Shown in pieces: positions 41,470 through 50,521 of a stretch of 64,000 nt of DNA. Origin of the DNA: Gordonia sp. OPL2 (GTDB taxonomy: Bacteria; Actinomycetota; Actinomycetes; Mycobacteriales; Mycobacteriaceae); the NCBI RefSeq assembly GCF_003797825.1, contig NZ_RKME01000003.1, forward strand, positions 62,001 to 126,000, given 5' to 3'. A model generated the notes under the pieces. That model saw only the letters and a program-made list of their open reading frames with translations. It was not told the DNA's origin and ran no database searches. A program made the translations under genes and the position numbers. The first letter of the stretch is position 1. Each line of letters starts with the position of its first letter.

Positions 41470-43869
41470 ATGAGTTCTGTGCAACCGGGCGACGACACAC
41501 CCATCTCCGAGCCCGACGACGTCCACGTCGGTCATGTGAAGGAGTACGCGGCCGGTGTCCCGGCGGTCGCGGTCGCGCTGGCGCGTGGGATGGAACAGAT
41601 GGGCCCACTACGGACGGCACGCACCCTGAGCAAGCTCAATCAGCGCAACGGTTTCGACTGCCCCGGTTGTGCGTGGCCCGAGACGCCCGGTCACCGCAAG
41701 CATGCCGAGTTCTGCGAGAACGGCGCCAAGGCAGTCGCCGAGGAGGCGACCCGACGGCGGGTGACGCCGGAGTTCTTCGCCACGCACTCGGTCGCCGACC
41801 TGCGGGAGCGCTCCGGCTACTGGCTGTCGCAGCAGGGTCGGCTGACCCACCCGGTCTACCTGGCACCCGGCGACACCCACTACCGACCCGTCACGTGGGC
41901 GCAGGCAGACCGGATCATCGCCGACGAGTTCGCCGCGATGTCGACCCCGGACGAGGCGGTCTTCTACACGTCGGGACGGACGAGCAACGAGGCGGCGTTC
42001 GTCTACCAGTTGTTCGCGCGCAGCGTCGGCACCAACAATCTCCCGGACTGCTCCAACATGTGTCACGAGTCCTCCGGTGCGGCCCTGGGCGCCTCGATCG
42101 GCATCGGCAAGGGGTCGGTCACCGTGCCTGATCTGGAGGCCGCCGACCTGATCATCATCGCGGGCCAGAATCCGGGGACCAACCATCCGCGGATGCTCTC
42201 CACGCTGGAGAAGGCCAAGCACAACGGCGCCCGGATCGTCGCGATCAATCCGCTGCCCGAGGCGGGCCTGATGCGGTTCAAGGACCCGCAGAAGATCGGC
42301 GGTGTCGTCGGGCACGGCGTCAAACTCACCGACGAGTTCTTGCAGATCCGGCTCGGCGGCGACATGGCGCTGTTCCGCGGTGTCGCCCGCCTGCTGCTCG
42401 ATGCCGAACGGTCCGCGCCGGGAAGCGTCTTCGACGCGGAGTTCCTCGAGGAGCGCTGCGCCGGCGTCGACGACTATCTCCGACTCCTCGACGACGTCGA
42501 CTTCGACGAGATCCTCGCCGCGACGGGACTCACCTATGAGGCGATCTCCGACCTCGCCGACGCGGTGGCCCGTTCCGAGCGGATCGTGCTGTGCTGGGCG
42601 ATGGGGCTGACGCAGCATCGGCACTCGGTGGCCACCATCGGCGAGGGCACCAACGTGCTGCTCCTGCGTGGCATGATCGGCAAGCCGGGCGCCGGATTGT
42701 GCCCGGTGCGTGGCCATTCCAATGTCCAGGGCGATCGCACCATGGGCATCTTCGAGAAGATGCCCGAGTGGTTCCTCGCCGCCCAGGACGCCGAGTTCGG
42801 GATCGTCAGTCCACGTGAACACGGCTACGACACCGTCGCCTCGATCGGCGCGATGGGGCGGGGCGAGGTCCGCCTGTTCGTCGCGATGGGCGGCAATTTC
42901 GTCGCCGCGGCGCCCGACACGGAGGCCACGCGCAGTGCATTGGCACGGTGTGCCCTGACCGTGCAGATCAGCACCAAACTGAACGAGTCGCACGTCGCGA
43001 CCGGCCGTGCGGCACTGATCCTGCCCACTTTGGGACGCACCGACAAGGACGTGATCGGCGGTGTGGCGCAGCAGGTCTCGGTCGAGGATTCGATGTCGGT
43101 GGTCCACCTCTCGCGCGGGTCGCTGCCGCCTGCGTCGTCGGAGTTGCGCAGTGAGGTCGCGATCGTCTGTGACCTCGCCACTGCCGTGCTCGGCGACGAC
43201 CACGCCGTGCCATGGCAGCGGCTTCGCGGCGACTACGACGCGATCCGGGACCACATCTCGCGGGTGATCCCCGGTTTCGAGGATTTCAACATCCGGGTGC
43301 GGATGTCCGACGGGTTCGTCCTGCCGCATCCGCCGCGCGATCTCCGGGAGTTCACCACCCCGAACAAACGCGCGAACTTCGCGGCCAATCCGCTGGAGTG
43401 GGTGGACGTGCCCGAGGGCCGGCTGATCCTGCAGACGCTCCGCAGCCATGATCAGTACAACACGACTATCTACGGCCACGACGATCGTTACCGAGGCATC
43501 AAGGGCAATCGGCGGGTCATCATGATGAACCCCGACGACATCGCCGCCTTCGGCCTGCGCGCCGGGCAGCAGGTCGACATCGTCTCCGAGTTCACCGGCG
43601 CCGGGAGCGAAGCGAGCGGGCCGAATGACACCGGCGCCGGGAGCGAAGCGAGCGGGCCGAATGACACCGGCGCCGGGAGCGAAGCGAGCGGGCTGCAGGA
43701 GCGACGGGTGAGCGGATTCGAGATCGTCGAGTACTCGACGCCTCGCGGAAACGCCGCCGCGTACTACCCGGAGACGAACCCGCTGGTGCCGCTGGGGTCG
43801 GTGGCGAAGGGTTCCAACACACCGGTGTCGAAGGCCGTCGTGATCCGACTGGAGCCGGCAACGACGTAG
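41470..43869 (+). CDS. FdhF/YdeP-family molybdopterin oxidoreductase
   Basis: 799 residues from ATG 41470 (MSSVQPGDD). Formate-dehydrogenase-alpha-like member of the DMSO reductase superfamily. It has a short CPGCAWPE motif in place of a full [4Fe-4S] ligand set, as in YdeP-type proteins, then YTSGRTSNEAAF, NMCHESSGAALG and the MGD segments GQNPGTNHPRML and CPVRGHSNVQGDRTMG. Natural substrate is unknown; YdeP of E. coli supports acid resistance. Near the C-terminus (about residues 709-741) a 12-residue TGAGSEASGPND unit is repeated almost three times in frame, encoded by a 36-bp tandem repeat. Confidence 0.9.
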   Translation: MSSVQPGDDTPISEPDDVHVGHVKEYAAGVPAVAVALARGMEQMGPLRTARTLSKLNQRNGFDCPGCAWPETPGHRKHAEFCENGAKAVAEEATRRRVTPEFFATHSVADLRERSGYWLSQQGRLTHPVYLAPGDTHYRPVTWAQADRIIADEFAAMSTPDEAVFYTSGRTSNEAAFVYQLFARSVGTNNLPDCSNMCHESSGAALGASIGIGKGSVTVPDLEAADLIIIAGQNPGTNHPRMLSTLEKAKHNGARIVAINPLPEAGLMRFKDPQKIGGVVGHGVKLTDEFLQIRLGGDMALFRGVARLLLDAERSAPGSVFDAEFLEERCAGVDDYLRLLDDVDFDEILAATGLTYEAISDLADAVARSERIVLCWAMGLTQHRHSVATIGEGTNVLLLRGMIGKPGAGLCPVRGHSNVQGDRTMGIFEKMPEWFLAAQDAEFGIVSPREHGYDTVASIGAMGRGEVRLFVAMGGNFVAAAPDTEATRSALARCALTVQISTKLNESHVATGRAALILPTLGRTDKDVIGGVAQQVSVEDSMSVVHLSRGSLPPASSELRSEVAIVCDLATAVLGDDHAVPWQRLRGDYDAIRDHISRVIPGFEDFNIRVRMSDGFVLPHPPRDLREFTTPNKRANFAANPLEWVDVPEGRLILQTLRSHDQYNTTIYGHDDRYRGIKGNRRVIMMNPDDIAAFGLRAGQQVDIVSEFTGAGSEASGPNDTGAGSEASGPNDTGAGSEASGLQERRVSGFEIVEYSTPRGNAAAYYPETNPLVPLGSVAKGSNTPVSKAVVIRLEPATT
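43594..43692. repeat. 36-bp in-frame tandem repeat inside the oxidoreductase gene
   Basis: Two full copies (43594-43629, 43630-43665) and a third that matches for 27 bp. Each contains the palindromic GAGCGAAGCGAGC core, a motif common in repeat elements of Gordonia-like genomes. Length is a multiple of three, so the protein stays intact with an inserted Gly/Ser/Glu-rich loop. Confidence 0.9.
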
Positions 43870-43896
43870 CGACGAAAGCCCGGACAGGTCAGACGA

Positions 43897-43933
43897 GAAT
43901 CCCGGCCACACCGAGTCGGTGTGGCCGGGATTC
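43897..43933. terminator. Bidirectional terminator between the oxidoreductase gene and clpX
   Basis: A perfect 17-bp stem (GAATCCCGGCCACACCG with its complement) and 3-nt loop between two convergent genes. It can end transcription from both sides. Confidence 0.9.
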
Positions 43934-43990
43934 TGTGGTCTCGGAGATATGGGGTCTCGGAGATGTGGTCGTCTCGGAGCCTTGCCTCGT

Positions 43991-45271
43991 TCAGGCGGTC
44001 TTGTCGCGCCGTTCGTCGCGGCTGTCCTTGCGGGGCACGATCGTGGGAAGGACGTTGTCGCGCACCGTCTCCCCGGTGACGACGACCTTCTCGACGTCGT
44101 CACGGCTGGGGATGTCGTACATCACCGGCAGCAGGACTTCTTCCATGATGGCGCGCAGTCCTCGCGCACCGGTGCCACGGTGGATGGCCTGATCGGCGAT
44201 GGCCTCGAGGGCGTCGTGGGCGAACTCGAGTTCGACGTTGTCCATCTCGAACAGCTTGGTGTACTGCTTGACCAGCGCGTTCTTCGGCTCCGACAGGATG
44301 CTGACGAGTGATTCCTTGTCGAGGTTGGTCACCGAGGCGACCACGGGCAGACGTCCGATGAACTCGGGGATCAGACCGAACTTGATCAGGTCCTCGGGCA
44401 TGACCTCGGCGAAGTGATCGGTGGTGTCGACCTCGTCGCGGCTGGTGACCTCGTTGCCGAAGCCGATGCCGCGCTTGCCGATACGCTCGGAGACGATCTT
44501 CTCCAGCCCGGCGAACGCACCCGCGACGATGAACAGCACGTTGGTGGTGTCGATCTGGATGAACTCCTGATGCGGGTGTTTACGACCGCCCTGCGGCGGC
44601 ACCGACGCCTGTGTGCCCTCGAGGATCTTCAGCAGCGCCTGCTGGACTCCCTCGCCGGAGACGTCACGGGTGATCGAGGGGTTCTCGCTCTTGCGGGCGA
44701 TCTTGTCGACCTCGTCGATGTAGATGATCCCCGTCTCGGCACGCTTGACGTCGTAGTCGGCTGCCTGGATCAGCTTGAGGAGGATGTTCTCGACATCCTC
44801 ACCGACGTAGCCGGCCTCGGTGAGCGCCGTGGCGTCGGCGATGGCGAAGGGCACGTTGAGCATCTTGGCCAGCGTCTGCGCGAGGTAGGTCTTCCCACAC
44901 CCGGTGGGGCCGAGCATCAGGATGTTGGACTTGGCGAGTTCGACGGTCTCGCCGCTGCGCGAGTCCTTCTTCTCCCCTGCCTGGATGCGCTTGTAGTGGT
45001 TGTAGACGGCCACGGCGAGGGTGCGCTTGGCGGTGTCCTGGCCGATGACGTAGTTCTCCAGGAAATCCCGGATCTCCATCGGCTTGGGCAGCTCGTCGAG
45101 TTTCACGTCGCCGTTCTCGGCGAGTTCCTCTTCGATGATCTCGTTGCACAGGTCGATGCACTCGTCACAGATGTACACGCCGGGACCGGCGATCAGCTTC
45201 TTGACCTGCTTCTGACTCTTTCCACAGAAAGAGCATTTCAACAGATCGCCACCGTCTCCGATTCGCGCCAT
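43991..45271 (-). CDS. clpX: ATP-dependent Clp protease, ATP-binding subunit ClpX
   Basis: 426 residues from ATG 45271 ([17 protein letters not shown]). AAA+ unfoldase that feeds substrates to ClpP1P2. N-terminal zinc finger Cys13, Cys16, Cys35, Cys38; Walker [13 protein letters not shown]; Walker [10 protein letters not shown]; ClpP-binding IGF loop in [11 protein letters not shown]. The longer frame to 45334 lacks family character. Downstream of clpP1P2, separated by 323 bp with a hairpin, so clpX probably also has its own promoter. Confidence 0.97.
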   Translation of the reverse strand: MARIGDGGDLLKCSFCGKSQKQVKKLIAGPGVYICDECIDLCNEIIEEELAENGDVKLDELPKPMEIRDFLENYVIGQDTAKRTLAVAVYNHYKRIQAGEKKDSRSGETVELAKSNILMLGPTGCGKTYLAQTLAKMLNVPFAIADATALTEAGYVGEDVENILLKLIQAADYDVKRAETGIIYIDEVDKIARKSENPSITRDVSGEGVQQALLKILEGTQASVPPQGGRKHPHQEFIQIDTTNVLFIVAGAFAGLEKIVSERIGKRGIGFGNEVTSRDEVDTTDHFAEVMPEDLIKFGLIPEFIGRLPVVASVTNLDKESLVSILSEPKNALVKQYTKLFEMDNVELEFAHDALEAIADQAIHRGTGARGLRAIMEEVLLPVMYDIPSRDDVEKVVVTGETVRDNVLPTIVPRKDSRDERRDKTA

Positions 45272-45594
45272 CTCGTGCTGCACCTTCCTTGTTGCTCCGG
45301 TCGTACCGACGGACATCTCCGCGCGCCCGGGCATGGGTCACCGTTCGGCAATCGGATCGCCCAGTAACTCGACGGTACCCGCGTGCCGCCCGAACTTCGA
45401 CCGATAAGGCCAAATGTCGTGCGGGTAGTTTCGGGCCGTCCGGCCGTGGGGCCGACCGGTCTGTGGATTGTCGTGGCCGCCTGGCCTGCCGCCCGCGCCC
45501 GACCACCGGACGCAGACGTCAAGGATGACGCCGGCCACACCTCGGGGCACGCACATCGGCCCGGCGTGTCGGGCCGACGTGCGATCCGCGCCTC
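45272..45594. other. 323-bp gap between clpP2 and clpX
   Basis: No gene seen. It contains a strong hairpin right after clpP2 (45550-45583) and should include the clpX promoter, which could not be pinpointed. Confidence 0.5.
45550..45583 (-). terminator. Hairpin after clpP2
   Basis: Arms 45550-45563 and 45570-45583 pair at 13 of 14 positions around a 6-nt loop, 11 bp after the clpP2 stop on the minus strand. GC-rich without a U-run. Confidence 0.65.
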
Positions 45595-46299
45595 TTAGGA
45601 GGAGGCCTTCTTCATCGACTTCTTGCGGTACTCGAACACCTCGTCGACGATGCCGTACTCCTTGGCGGCCTCCGCGGTGAGGATGTTGTCGCGGTCGGTG
45701 TCGCGGCGGATCTTGTCCGTGTCCTGTCCGGTGTGGTGCGACAGGATCTCGTCGAGACGGTTGCGGATGCGCTCGATCTCCGCGGCCTGGATCTCGAGGT
45801 CGGAGACCTGGCCCTGGTAGGCACCACCGGTGCGGGGCTGGTGGATCAGGATCGTCGCGTTCGGCAGTGCAGCACGCTTGCCCGGAGTGCCCCCGGCCAG
45901 CAGGATCGCCGCCGCCGACGCAGCTTCACCGAGACACACGGTGACGATGTCGCAGTGCACGTACTGCATCGTGTCGTAGATCGCGAGCATGTCGGGAACG
46001 CTGCCGCCGGGCGAGTTGATGTACATCGTGATGTCGCGGTCCGGGTCCTGGGACTCGAGGACCAGCAACTGGGCCATCACGTCGTTGGCGACGGTCTGAT
46101 CGATCGGCGTGCCCACGAACACGATGCGCTCCTCGAACAGCTTCGCGTACGGGTCGTACTGCCGCTGTCCGTTGGGGGTGTGCTCGATGAACTGCGGGAG
46201 GATGTAGCGCGCCTCGATGCTCTTGAGCGCCAGCGCCGACGCCGGGATTCCGGCCGCGACGTCGGCGGGCAGCGTGTCGAGCGAGAGGGAGTTGGTCAT
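45595..46299 (-). CDS. clpP2: ATP-dependent Clp protease proteolytic subunit ClpP2
   Basis: 234 residues from ATG 46299 ([12 protein letters not shown]). One of two ClpP subunits that form the mixed ClpP1P2 barrel of actinobacteria. Catalytic Ser128 in GEAASAAA and His153 in ILIHQP; oxyanion strand [12 protein letters not shown]. The region before the start is open frame only. 43 bp downstream of clpP1. Confidence 0.96.
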   Translation of the reverse strand: MTNSLSLDTLPADVAAGIPASALALKSIEARYILPQFIEHTPNGQRQYDPYAKLFEERIVFVGTPIDQTVANDVMAQLLVLESQDPDRDITMYINSPGGSVPDMLAIYDTMQYVHCDIVTVCLGEAASAAAILLAGGTPGKRAALPNATILIHQPRTGGAYQGQVSDLEIQAAEIERIRNRLDEILSHHTGQDTDKIRRDTDRDNILTAEAAKEYGIVDEVFEYRKKSMKKASS

Positions 46300-46342
46300 C
46301 GTCTGCTCCGTGGTGTTGTGGTGGCGAGGGATGGACACGCGG

Positions 46343-46957
46343 TCAGGACGCGGGCGTGACGGCGGTGGCGCGGCTGACCACGTGGTCGACCAGGCCGTAG
46401 TCCTTGGCCTCCTGGGCGGTGAACCACTTGTCACGGTCCGCGTCGGCCTCGATCTTCTCCAGCGGCTGGCCACTGAACTCGGCGTTGAGCCGGTTCATCT
46501 CCTTCTTCGTGGCGGCGAACTGCTCGGCCTGGATGGCGATGTCGGCGGCGGTACCACCGATACCCGCCGACGGCTGATGCATCATGATCCGCGCGTGCGG
46601 CAGAGCGTGCCGCTTGCCCTTGGCACCCGCCGCGAGCAGGAACTGCCCCATCGACGCGGCCATGCCCATCGCATAGGTCGCCACATCGCACTCGGCGAGC
46701 TGCATGGTGTCGAAGATGGCCATGCCCGCGGTTACCGAACCGCCGGGCGAGTTGATGTAGAGGTTGATGTCACGCGTCGGGTCCTCGGCCGCGAGCAGCA
46801 GGATCTGCGCACACAGTCGATTGGCGATGTCATCGTCGACCTGGGTGCCGAGGAAGATGATGCGCTCGCGCAGCAGCCGCTCGAAGACCGAGTCGGTCAG
46901 GTTCAGCCCGGCCACTCCCGAACTCAGCGTTGGCGTGTGGATGGTCGGCTCGCTCAC
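46343..46957 (-). CDS. clpP1: ATP-dependent Clp protease proteolytic subunit ClpP1
   Basis: 204 residues from GTG 46957, chosen because GGTAGGA lies just upstream; the frame continues 5' without family character. Catalytic Ser102 in GMAASMGQ, His127 in [23 protein letters not shown] is the conserved strand. First gene of clpP1P2. The upstream gap to tig is 300 bp. Confidence 0.96.
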   Translation of the reverse strand: MSEPTIHTPTLSSGVAGLNLTDSVFERLLRERIIFLGTQVDDDIANRLCAQILLLAAEDPTRDINLYINSPGGSVTAGMAIFDTMQLAECDVATYAMGMAASMGQFLLAAGAKGKRHALPHARIMMHQPSAGIGGTAADIAIQAEQFAATKKEMNRLNAEFSGQPLEKIEADADRDKWFTAQEAKDYGLVDHVVSRATAVTPAS

Positions 46958-47257
46958 TGTTCCTACCTTTGCCTGTCGTGGTGCCGTTGCGGCCGCGGCC
47001 GCGTCAACGGTGTTTCGGGGGTCTAGCTTAGTGATCCGGCCCGCGTTCTCCGCCCGCGGCGCCGGTCGTCTCGTGGATTCTTCGCGTCTCATCCGGGTTC
47101 AGACTGTCCGCCCCGGGTTCATCGCGATGTCCTCACCGACACTAACCAATGGCGCCGGATGGACAGTCCCGATGGCACCGGTCTTCGCTGAGAGCAGAAC
47201 AGCCGGAGCCGGGCACAGGGCCCGGCTCCGGCTGTTCGGTCACAGGAGGTCGTCGAC
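46958..47257. other. 300-bp gap between tig and clpP1
   Basis: Contains the tig terminator (47198-47236). The rest should hold the clpP1P2 promoter. A TTGACG hexamer occurs upstream of clpP1 but no convincing -10 at the right distance. A CGC-N5-GCG element near 47051 resembles half the ClgR motif but is expected by chance in such GC-rich DNA. Confidence 0.4.
47198..47236 (-). terminator. Terminator after tig
   Basis: AACAGCCGGAGCCGGGC at 47198-47214 pairs perfectly with 47220-47236 around 5 nt. It starts 22 bp after the tig stop on the minus strand. Confidence 0.88.
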
Positions 47258-48631
47258 TCAGTTCTCGGCGTTCTCGTCGTCGGAGGCGTCTGCGTCGGCG
47301 GAGTCGTCGTCACCCTTGCCGAAGAACTCGCCGGTGTCCACCGCGGTGCCGTTGCTGTCGGTCACGCTGACCTCGGACACGATGCCCGCCAAGGCCTTTC
47401 CGCGACGGACATCGGCGTAGACCGCACCGACCTGTCCGGCATTCTGCAGCTGCTGGATGAACTCCTGGGGCTGCATGCCGTAGCGCTGGGCCTGGAACAG
47501 GATCTGCTGGGTCAGCTCGTCCTGATCGACCTCGGTCTCCTGCTGGTCGGCGATGGCGTCGAGCAGCAGCTGGGTCTTGACCGACTTCTCGGCCTCCTCA
47601 CGCGCCTCGGCGTCCCATTCCTCGCGGGTCTTGCCCTGCGCCTCGAGGAACTTGGCGACCTGCTCATCGTCGTGGCCGAGTGCGTGCACGATCTGATGCT
47701 GCTGGCCTTCGATCTCGTCGGCGACGACCTTCTCCGGCAGCGGGATCTCGACCTTTTCCAGCAGCTCCTCGAGGACCTTGTCGCGGATCGCGTTGGCCTG
47801 CTCGAGCTTCTTGGACTGCTCGACACGCTCGGCGAGGCTCACGCGGAGCTCGTCGACGGTGTCGAACTCACTGGCCATCTGGGCGAACTCGTCGTCGAGT
47901 TCGGGGAGTTCGCGTTCCTTGACCGAGTTGACCGTCACGTTGACCTGAGCGTCCTCACCGGCGTGGTCTCCGGCGACCAGCTTGGTGGTGAACTCCTTGG
48001 TGTCTCCGGTGGCCAGGCCGATCAGCGCCTCGTCGAGGCCGTCGATCAGCTGACCGGAACCGACCTCGTGTGACAGACCCTCGGTGGAGGCCTCGTCGAC
48101 GGGCTCACCGTCGACGGTGGCCGAGAGGTCGATGGAGACGAAGTCGCCGTTCTGGGCACCGCGGTCGACCCCCTGCAGGGTGCCGAAGCGGGCGCGCAGA
48201 CCGTCGAGCTGCTCGTCGACAGCCGCGTCGTCGGTCTCGATGGCGTCGACCTCGACCGCAAGGCTTGCGTAATCCGGCAGCTCGATCTCCGGGCGGACGT
48301 CGACCTCGGCGGTGAAGCTTATGGTCTCGCCGTACACGAGTTCGGCGAGGTCGATCTCCGGCTGTCCGATGGCCTTGGTCTCGGTCTCGGCGACCGCCTG
48401 CGAGTACTTCGACGGCAACGCGTCGTTGACGACCTGCGCCAGGATCGAGTCACGTCCGACACGGGCCTCGATCAGCTTCGCCGGGGCCTTGCCCGGCCGG
48501 AAGCCCGGGATCCGGATCTGCTGGGCCAGAGACTTGTAGGCCCGGTCGAACTCGCCGGACAACTCCTCGAACGGCACTTCGACATTGAGCTTCACTCGGG
48601 TCGGGCTCAGCTGCTCGACGGTGCTCTTCAC
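47258..48631 (-). CDS. tig: Trigger factor
   Basis: 457 residues from GTG 48631 with AGGAG upstream. Ribosome-bound chaperone and peptidyl-prolyl isomerase. The N-terminal ribosome-binding loop is in GFRPGKAPAKLIE; the FKBP domain starts at GDFVSIDLSATVDG (about 160-173); the helical C-terminal arms follow, and the tail is very acidic (DDDSADADASDDENAEN). Upstream of clpP1P2 in the normal order. Confidence 0.97.
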   Translation of the reverse strand: MKSTVEQLSPTRVKLNVEVPFEELSGEFDRAYKSLAQQIRIPGFRPGKAPAKLIEARVGRDSILAQVVNDALPSKYSQAVAETETKAIGQPEIDLAELVYGETISFTAEVDVRPEIELPDYASLAVEVDAIETDDAAVDEQLDGLRARFGTLQGVDRGAQNGDFVSIDLSATVDGEPVDEASTEGLSHEVGSGQLIDGLDEALIGLATGDTKEFTTKLVAGDHAGEDAQVNVTVNSVKERELPELDDEFAQMASEFDTVDELRVSLAERVEQSKKLEQANAIRDKVLEELLEKVEIPLPEKVVADEIEGQQHQIVHALGHDDEQVAKFLEAQGKTREEWDAEAREEAEKSVKTQLLLDAIADQQETEVDQDELTQQILFQAQRYGMQPQEFIQQLQNAGQVGAVYADVRRGKALAGIVSEVSVTDSNGTAVDTGEFFGKGDDDSADADASDDENAEN

Positions 48632-48708
48632 GCCTGCTCCTCACATCTGCATTTCTGCGTCGGGTCGATGACAAGTCGTTCGGCGGCGATCAGCGACCGC
48701 CACCCGAG

Positions 48709-48782
48709 TCGGGATGACAGGATTTGAACCTGCGACCCTCCGCTCCCAAAGCGGATGCGCTACCAAGCTGCGCCACATCCCG
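48709..48782 (-). tRNA. tRNA-Pro(UGG)
   Basis: 74-nt cloverleaf on the minus strand. Acceptor CGGGATG pairs with CATCCCG, D-arm GCGC...GCGC, anticodon loop with TGG flanked by TT and GA, and T-arm with the TTCAAAT loop. No CCA is encoded. Placed upstream of tig and divergent from tRNA-Gly. Confidence 0.95.
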
Positions 48783-48993
48783 GTGACCCCGCCCACCACA
48801 CGCCGGAGACCGGCGGGAACGCGGAGAAGGGCCAACAGCAGATAGTACGTGTCGGCGCGACGCCGACCCAATTGGGTGCGCGTCCGACCGTCCCTGACAC
48901 CGGCCGGTGGGGCGATTTCGGGTTCGCGCGCACCACCGGGTACAGTCTTGTCCGCACGCGACGCCGGTGGCGATCCCACAGGTGACGCGGCAC

Positions 48994-49064
48994 GCGGGTG
49001 TAGCTCAATGGTAGAGCCCTAGTCTTCCAAACTAGCTACGCGGGTTCGATTCCCGTCACCCGCT
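48994..49064 (+). tRNA. tRNA-Gly(UCC), integration target of the adjoining element
   Basis: 71-nt cloverleaf: acceptor GCGGGTG with CACCCGC, D-arm GCTC...GAGC, anticodon stem CTAGT/ACTAG with loop CTTCCAA giving anticodon TCC, T-arm CGGGT/ACCCG-type with TTCGATT. The part from base 49024 to 49067 is repeated exactly at 61254-61297, so the 3' half here comes from the incoming element and rebuilds a full tRNA. Confidence 0.95.
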
Positions 49065-49067
49065 CGC
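49024..49067 (+). repeat. attL (44-bp core repeat)
   Basis: Starts with CTTCCAAACTAGC in the anticodon loop of tRNA-Gly and ends 3 bases past the tRNA. Identical to 61254-61297. The match breaks immediately on both sides, which defines the core. Confidence 0.93.
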
Positions 49068-49069
49068 AC

Positions 49070-49103
49070 AGGTCAGAGGCACTTTTTGCCTCTGACCTTT
49101 TTT
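49070..49103 (+). terminator. Terminator after tRNA-Gly, supplied by the element
   Basis: AGGTCAGAGGCA and its complement around a 5-nt loop, followed by a run of T. It lies inside the element, so it replaced the host terminator now displaced beyond attR. Confidence 0.9.
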
Positions 49104-49117
49104 CTTGGGCAAACGGC

Positions 49118-49136
49118 GATGCACCCTTACTGCACC
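49118..49136 (+). promoter_or_regulatory. Candidate integrase arm-type site near attL
   Basis: GATGCACCCTTACTGCACC, a 19-mer made of two TGCACC units 11 bp apart. A 17/19 match in the same orientation lies near the other end of the element (61110-61128). Paired short repeats flanking the core on each side are typical for tyrosine integrases. Confidence 0.55.
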
Positions 49137-49217
49137 GCTCGTGACCTCCGCATATAGATCGACCCCGCAGGTGTTAGCGCACCGAACGGGGTCTCGGACA
49201 CATGCGGAGACACCCAC

Positions 49218-49349
49218 ATGCACCGTTTCAACAGGCTATCCGGCCTGCCATGGTCTGCCCTCATCGGCGCGACCGCGTTTCTCGTCATGATCTACGTCAC
49301 TCCCCTGCTCGTGATGCGCGTCTGCATCGCTTGGGGGTGGCACGCATGA
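49218..49349 (+). CDS. Small membrane protein, 43 residues
   Basis: ATG at 49218 preceded by GGAG; 43 residues starting MHRFNRLSGL with one hydrophobic helix (about residues 12-36, ALIGATAFLVMIYVTPLLVM). Its TGA overlaps the ATG of the next gene (ATGA), which strongly supports translation. It is the first gene of a four-gene coupled set at the attL end. Function unknown; small membrane peptides in such positions can be holin-like, signalling or toxin peptides, but nothing decides this. Confidence 0.65.
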   Translation: MHRFNRLSGLPWSALIGATAFLVMIYVTPLLVMRVCIAWGWHA

Positions 49350-49597
49350 CCGCCGCAGCCGAAACCCTCGTCACCCACGCATGGGACCTCTGGGAACAGG
49401 AACCCGAAGCCGACCACGCCGATCTCCTGCGTGACGCCGTATGGCGACTCGAAGAGGCCACCGACCTCGGCCACGACGATGTGCCCAAGCTGGCCCGCGA
49501 AGTTGTCTACGCCCTCACCCTGTGCACGGGTGACGAACGCGACGAGATCCTGGCACCGATGCCCGGTGTCGCCTCATGGCTGGGATTCGACCGATGA
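49346..49597 (+). CDS. Small helical protein of unknown function
   Basis: 83 residues from ATG 49346, which overlaps the stop of the 43-residue gene. Acidic and predicted helical, with TLVTHAWDLWEQEPEADHA near the start. No signal peptide or known motif. Its stop overlaps the next start as ATGA. Confidence 0.7.
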   Translation: MTAAAETLVTHAWDLWEQEPEADHADLLRDAVWRLEEATDLGHDDVPKLAREVVYALTLCTGDERDEILAPMPGVASWLGFDR

Positions 49598-49887
49598 CCG
49601 CCCCACCGAGGGGTCGCGATTTTGCCGGCCAAACAGCGGCAGGCAAACCCGCTCCGACCGATGCCGTCGACCTTTGGGCGCAGGGCTACACCGCCGCCAC
49701 GAACGTGCTCGACACCCTGCCCGGTCCCCTGCTCCGTGTCCTCGTGCCTCGGTTGCTCGCTGTAGGCGATGACACGCACGACGACCCCAGATATACGGCG
49801 GGCTATCGAGCGGCCCTCCACGAGGCTGTCAGCCCCCAACCCGGCACCATGAATGCATGGCCGACACGGACGGGGCACCGCCGATGA
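49594..49887 (+). CDS. Hypothetical protein, third gene of the coupled set
   Basis: 97 residues from ATG 49594 by ATGA overlap with the gene before. The middle contains DLWAQGYTAATNVLDTLPG and then RYTAGYRAALHEA, patterns common in small actinophage and plasmid proteins of unknown role. Its end overlaps the next gene's ATG at 49884. Confidence 0.7.
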   Translation: MTAPPRGRDFAGQTAAGKPAPTDAVDLWAQGYTAATNVLDTLPGPLLRVLVPRLLAVGDDTHDDPRYTAGYRAALHEAVSPQPGTMNAWPTRTGHRR

Positions 49888-50138
49888 TGGCGCAACTGTC
49901 CAACGCGACCGGCCTACAGTTTTCCGTCGCCTCGTGGCGTGTCACCGGCTCCGTCGTGTGGGAAGCCGACACCGCAGACGGTTACACCGTGTCCGTGGCA
50001 GCCGAAACCGTGCCCACACGGATTGCGGTCAGCGATGACGAGTACGGGGCACGCGGTGTCAATCCGCGCACAACGTTGATTGCTGACGTTGCGGAAGCTA
50101 TCGCGTTCTCGTTGATCATCGCCCGTAACGCCCTCTGA
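49884..50138 (+). CDS. Hypothetical protein, fourth gene of the coupled set
   Basis: 84 residues from ATG 49884 (MMAQLSNATG), chosen for the ATGA overlap; an ATG at 49857 in the same frame is less likely. The first half is rich in beta-strand residues (FSVASWRVTGSVVWEADTADG), and the end is a short helix VAEAIAFSLIIARNAL. No known domain recognised. Confidence 0.65.
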   Translation: MMAQLSNATGLQFSVASWRVTGSVVWEADTADGYTVSVAAETVPTRIAVSDDEYGARGVNPRTTLIADVAEAIAFSLIIARNAL

Positions 50139-50521
50139 TCGCTTTCCTCACCCTGCTCGTCGTGTGGCCGATTCTAGGCCCGCACAAGCGTTCTCAGCCC
50201 TCGAATGGGGCAGCCCTGATGGTCGTTTAGGTGTCGTTCGACTCGATGCCGGGGCACTCGTCGCTATCGCAGAGTCCGACGTAACCCGACCTGCTGGCAG
50301 TAGCTTCGTCGTCCGCCTGCCACGGACGCCACCCGACGATCGCGACGAAGGGTGCCAGATGGTTACCGCCTGCCCTCACGGTCAGGTGGCTAGCAGTGCT
50401 GGCCCAGACGCGATATGGGGTGATGGTTCGTGGGTCGACCGGGATGGGGCAACGACACCGGCACCCGAAGGGTTCCGACACGACGCCCCGCCGACCGGCG
50501 TCAGTGTGATTCCATTTGTCG
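50139..50521. other. 383-bp region without a well-supported gene
   Basis: A frame from GTG 50164 to 50619 codes 151 residues whose first ~55 look protein-like (FSALEWGSPDGRLG), but it runs about 100 bp into the DUF2971 gene and its end is Arg-rich shadow sequence. A minus-strand frame (50227-50535) is no better. It may be a decayed gene. The DUF2971 promoter must be here. Confidence 0.4.

Noticed and set aside
47040-47065. CGC-N5-GCG element upstream of clpP1 as a ClgR site
   Set aside because: In 67-70% GC sequence this minimal pattern is frequent by chance and the flanking A/T positions of the ClgR motif are missing.
48783-48993. CRISPR arrays or restriction genes near the tRNA pair and in the element
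   Set aside because: Looked for spaced identical repeats and for methylase or nuclease motifs across 48.7-61.4 kb; none seen.
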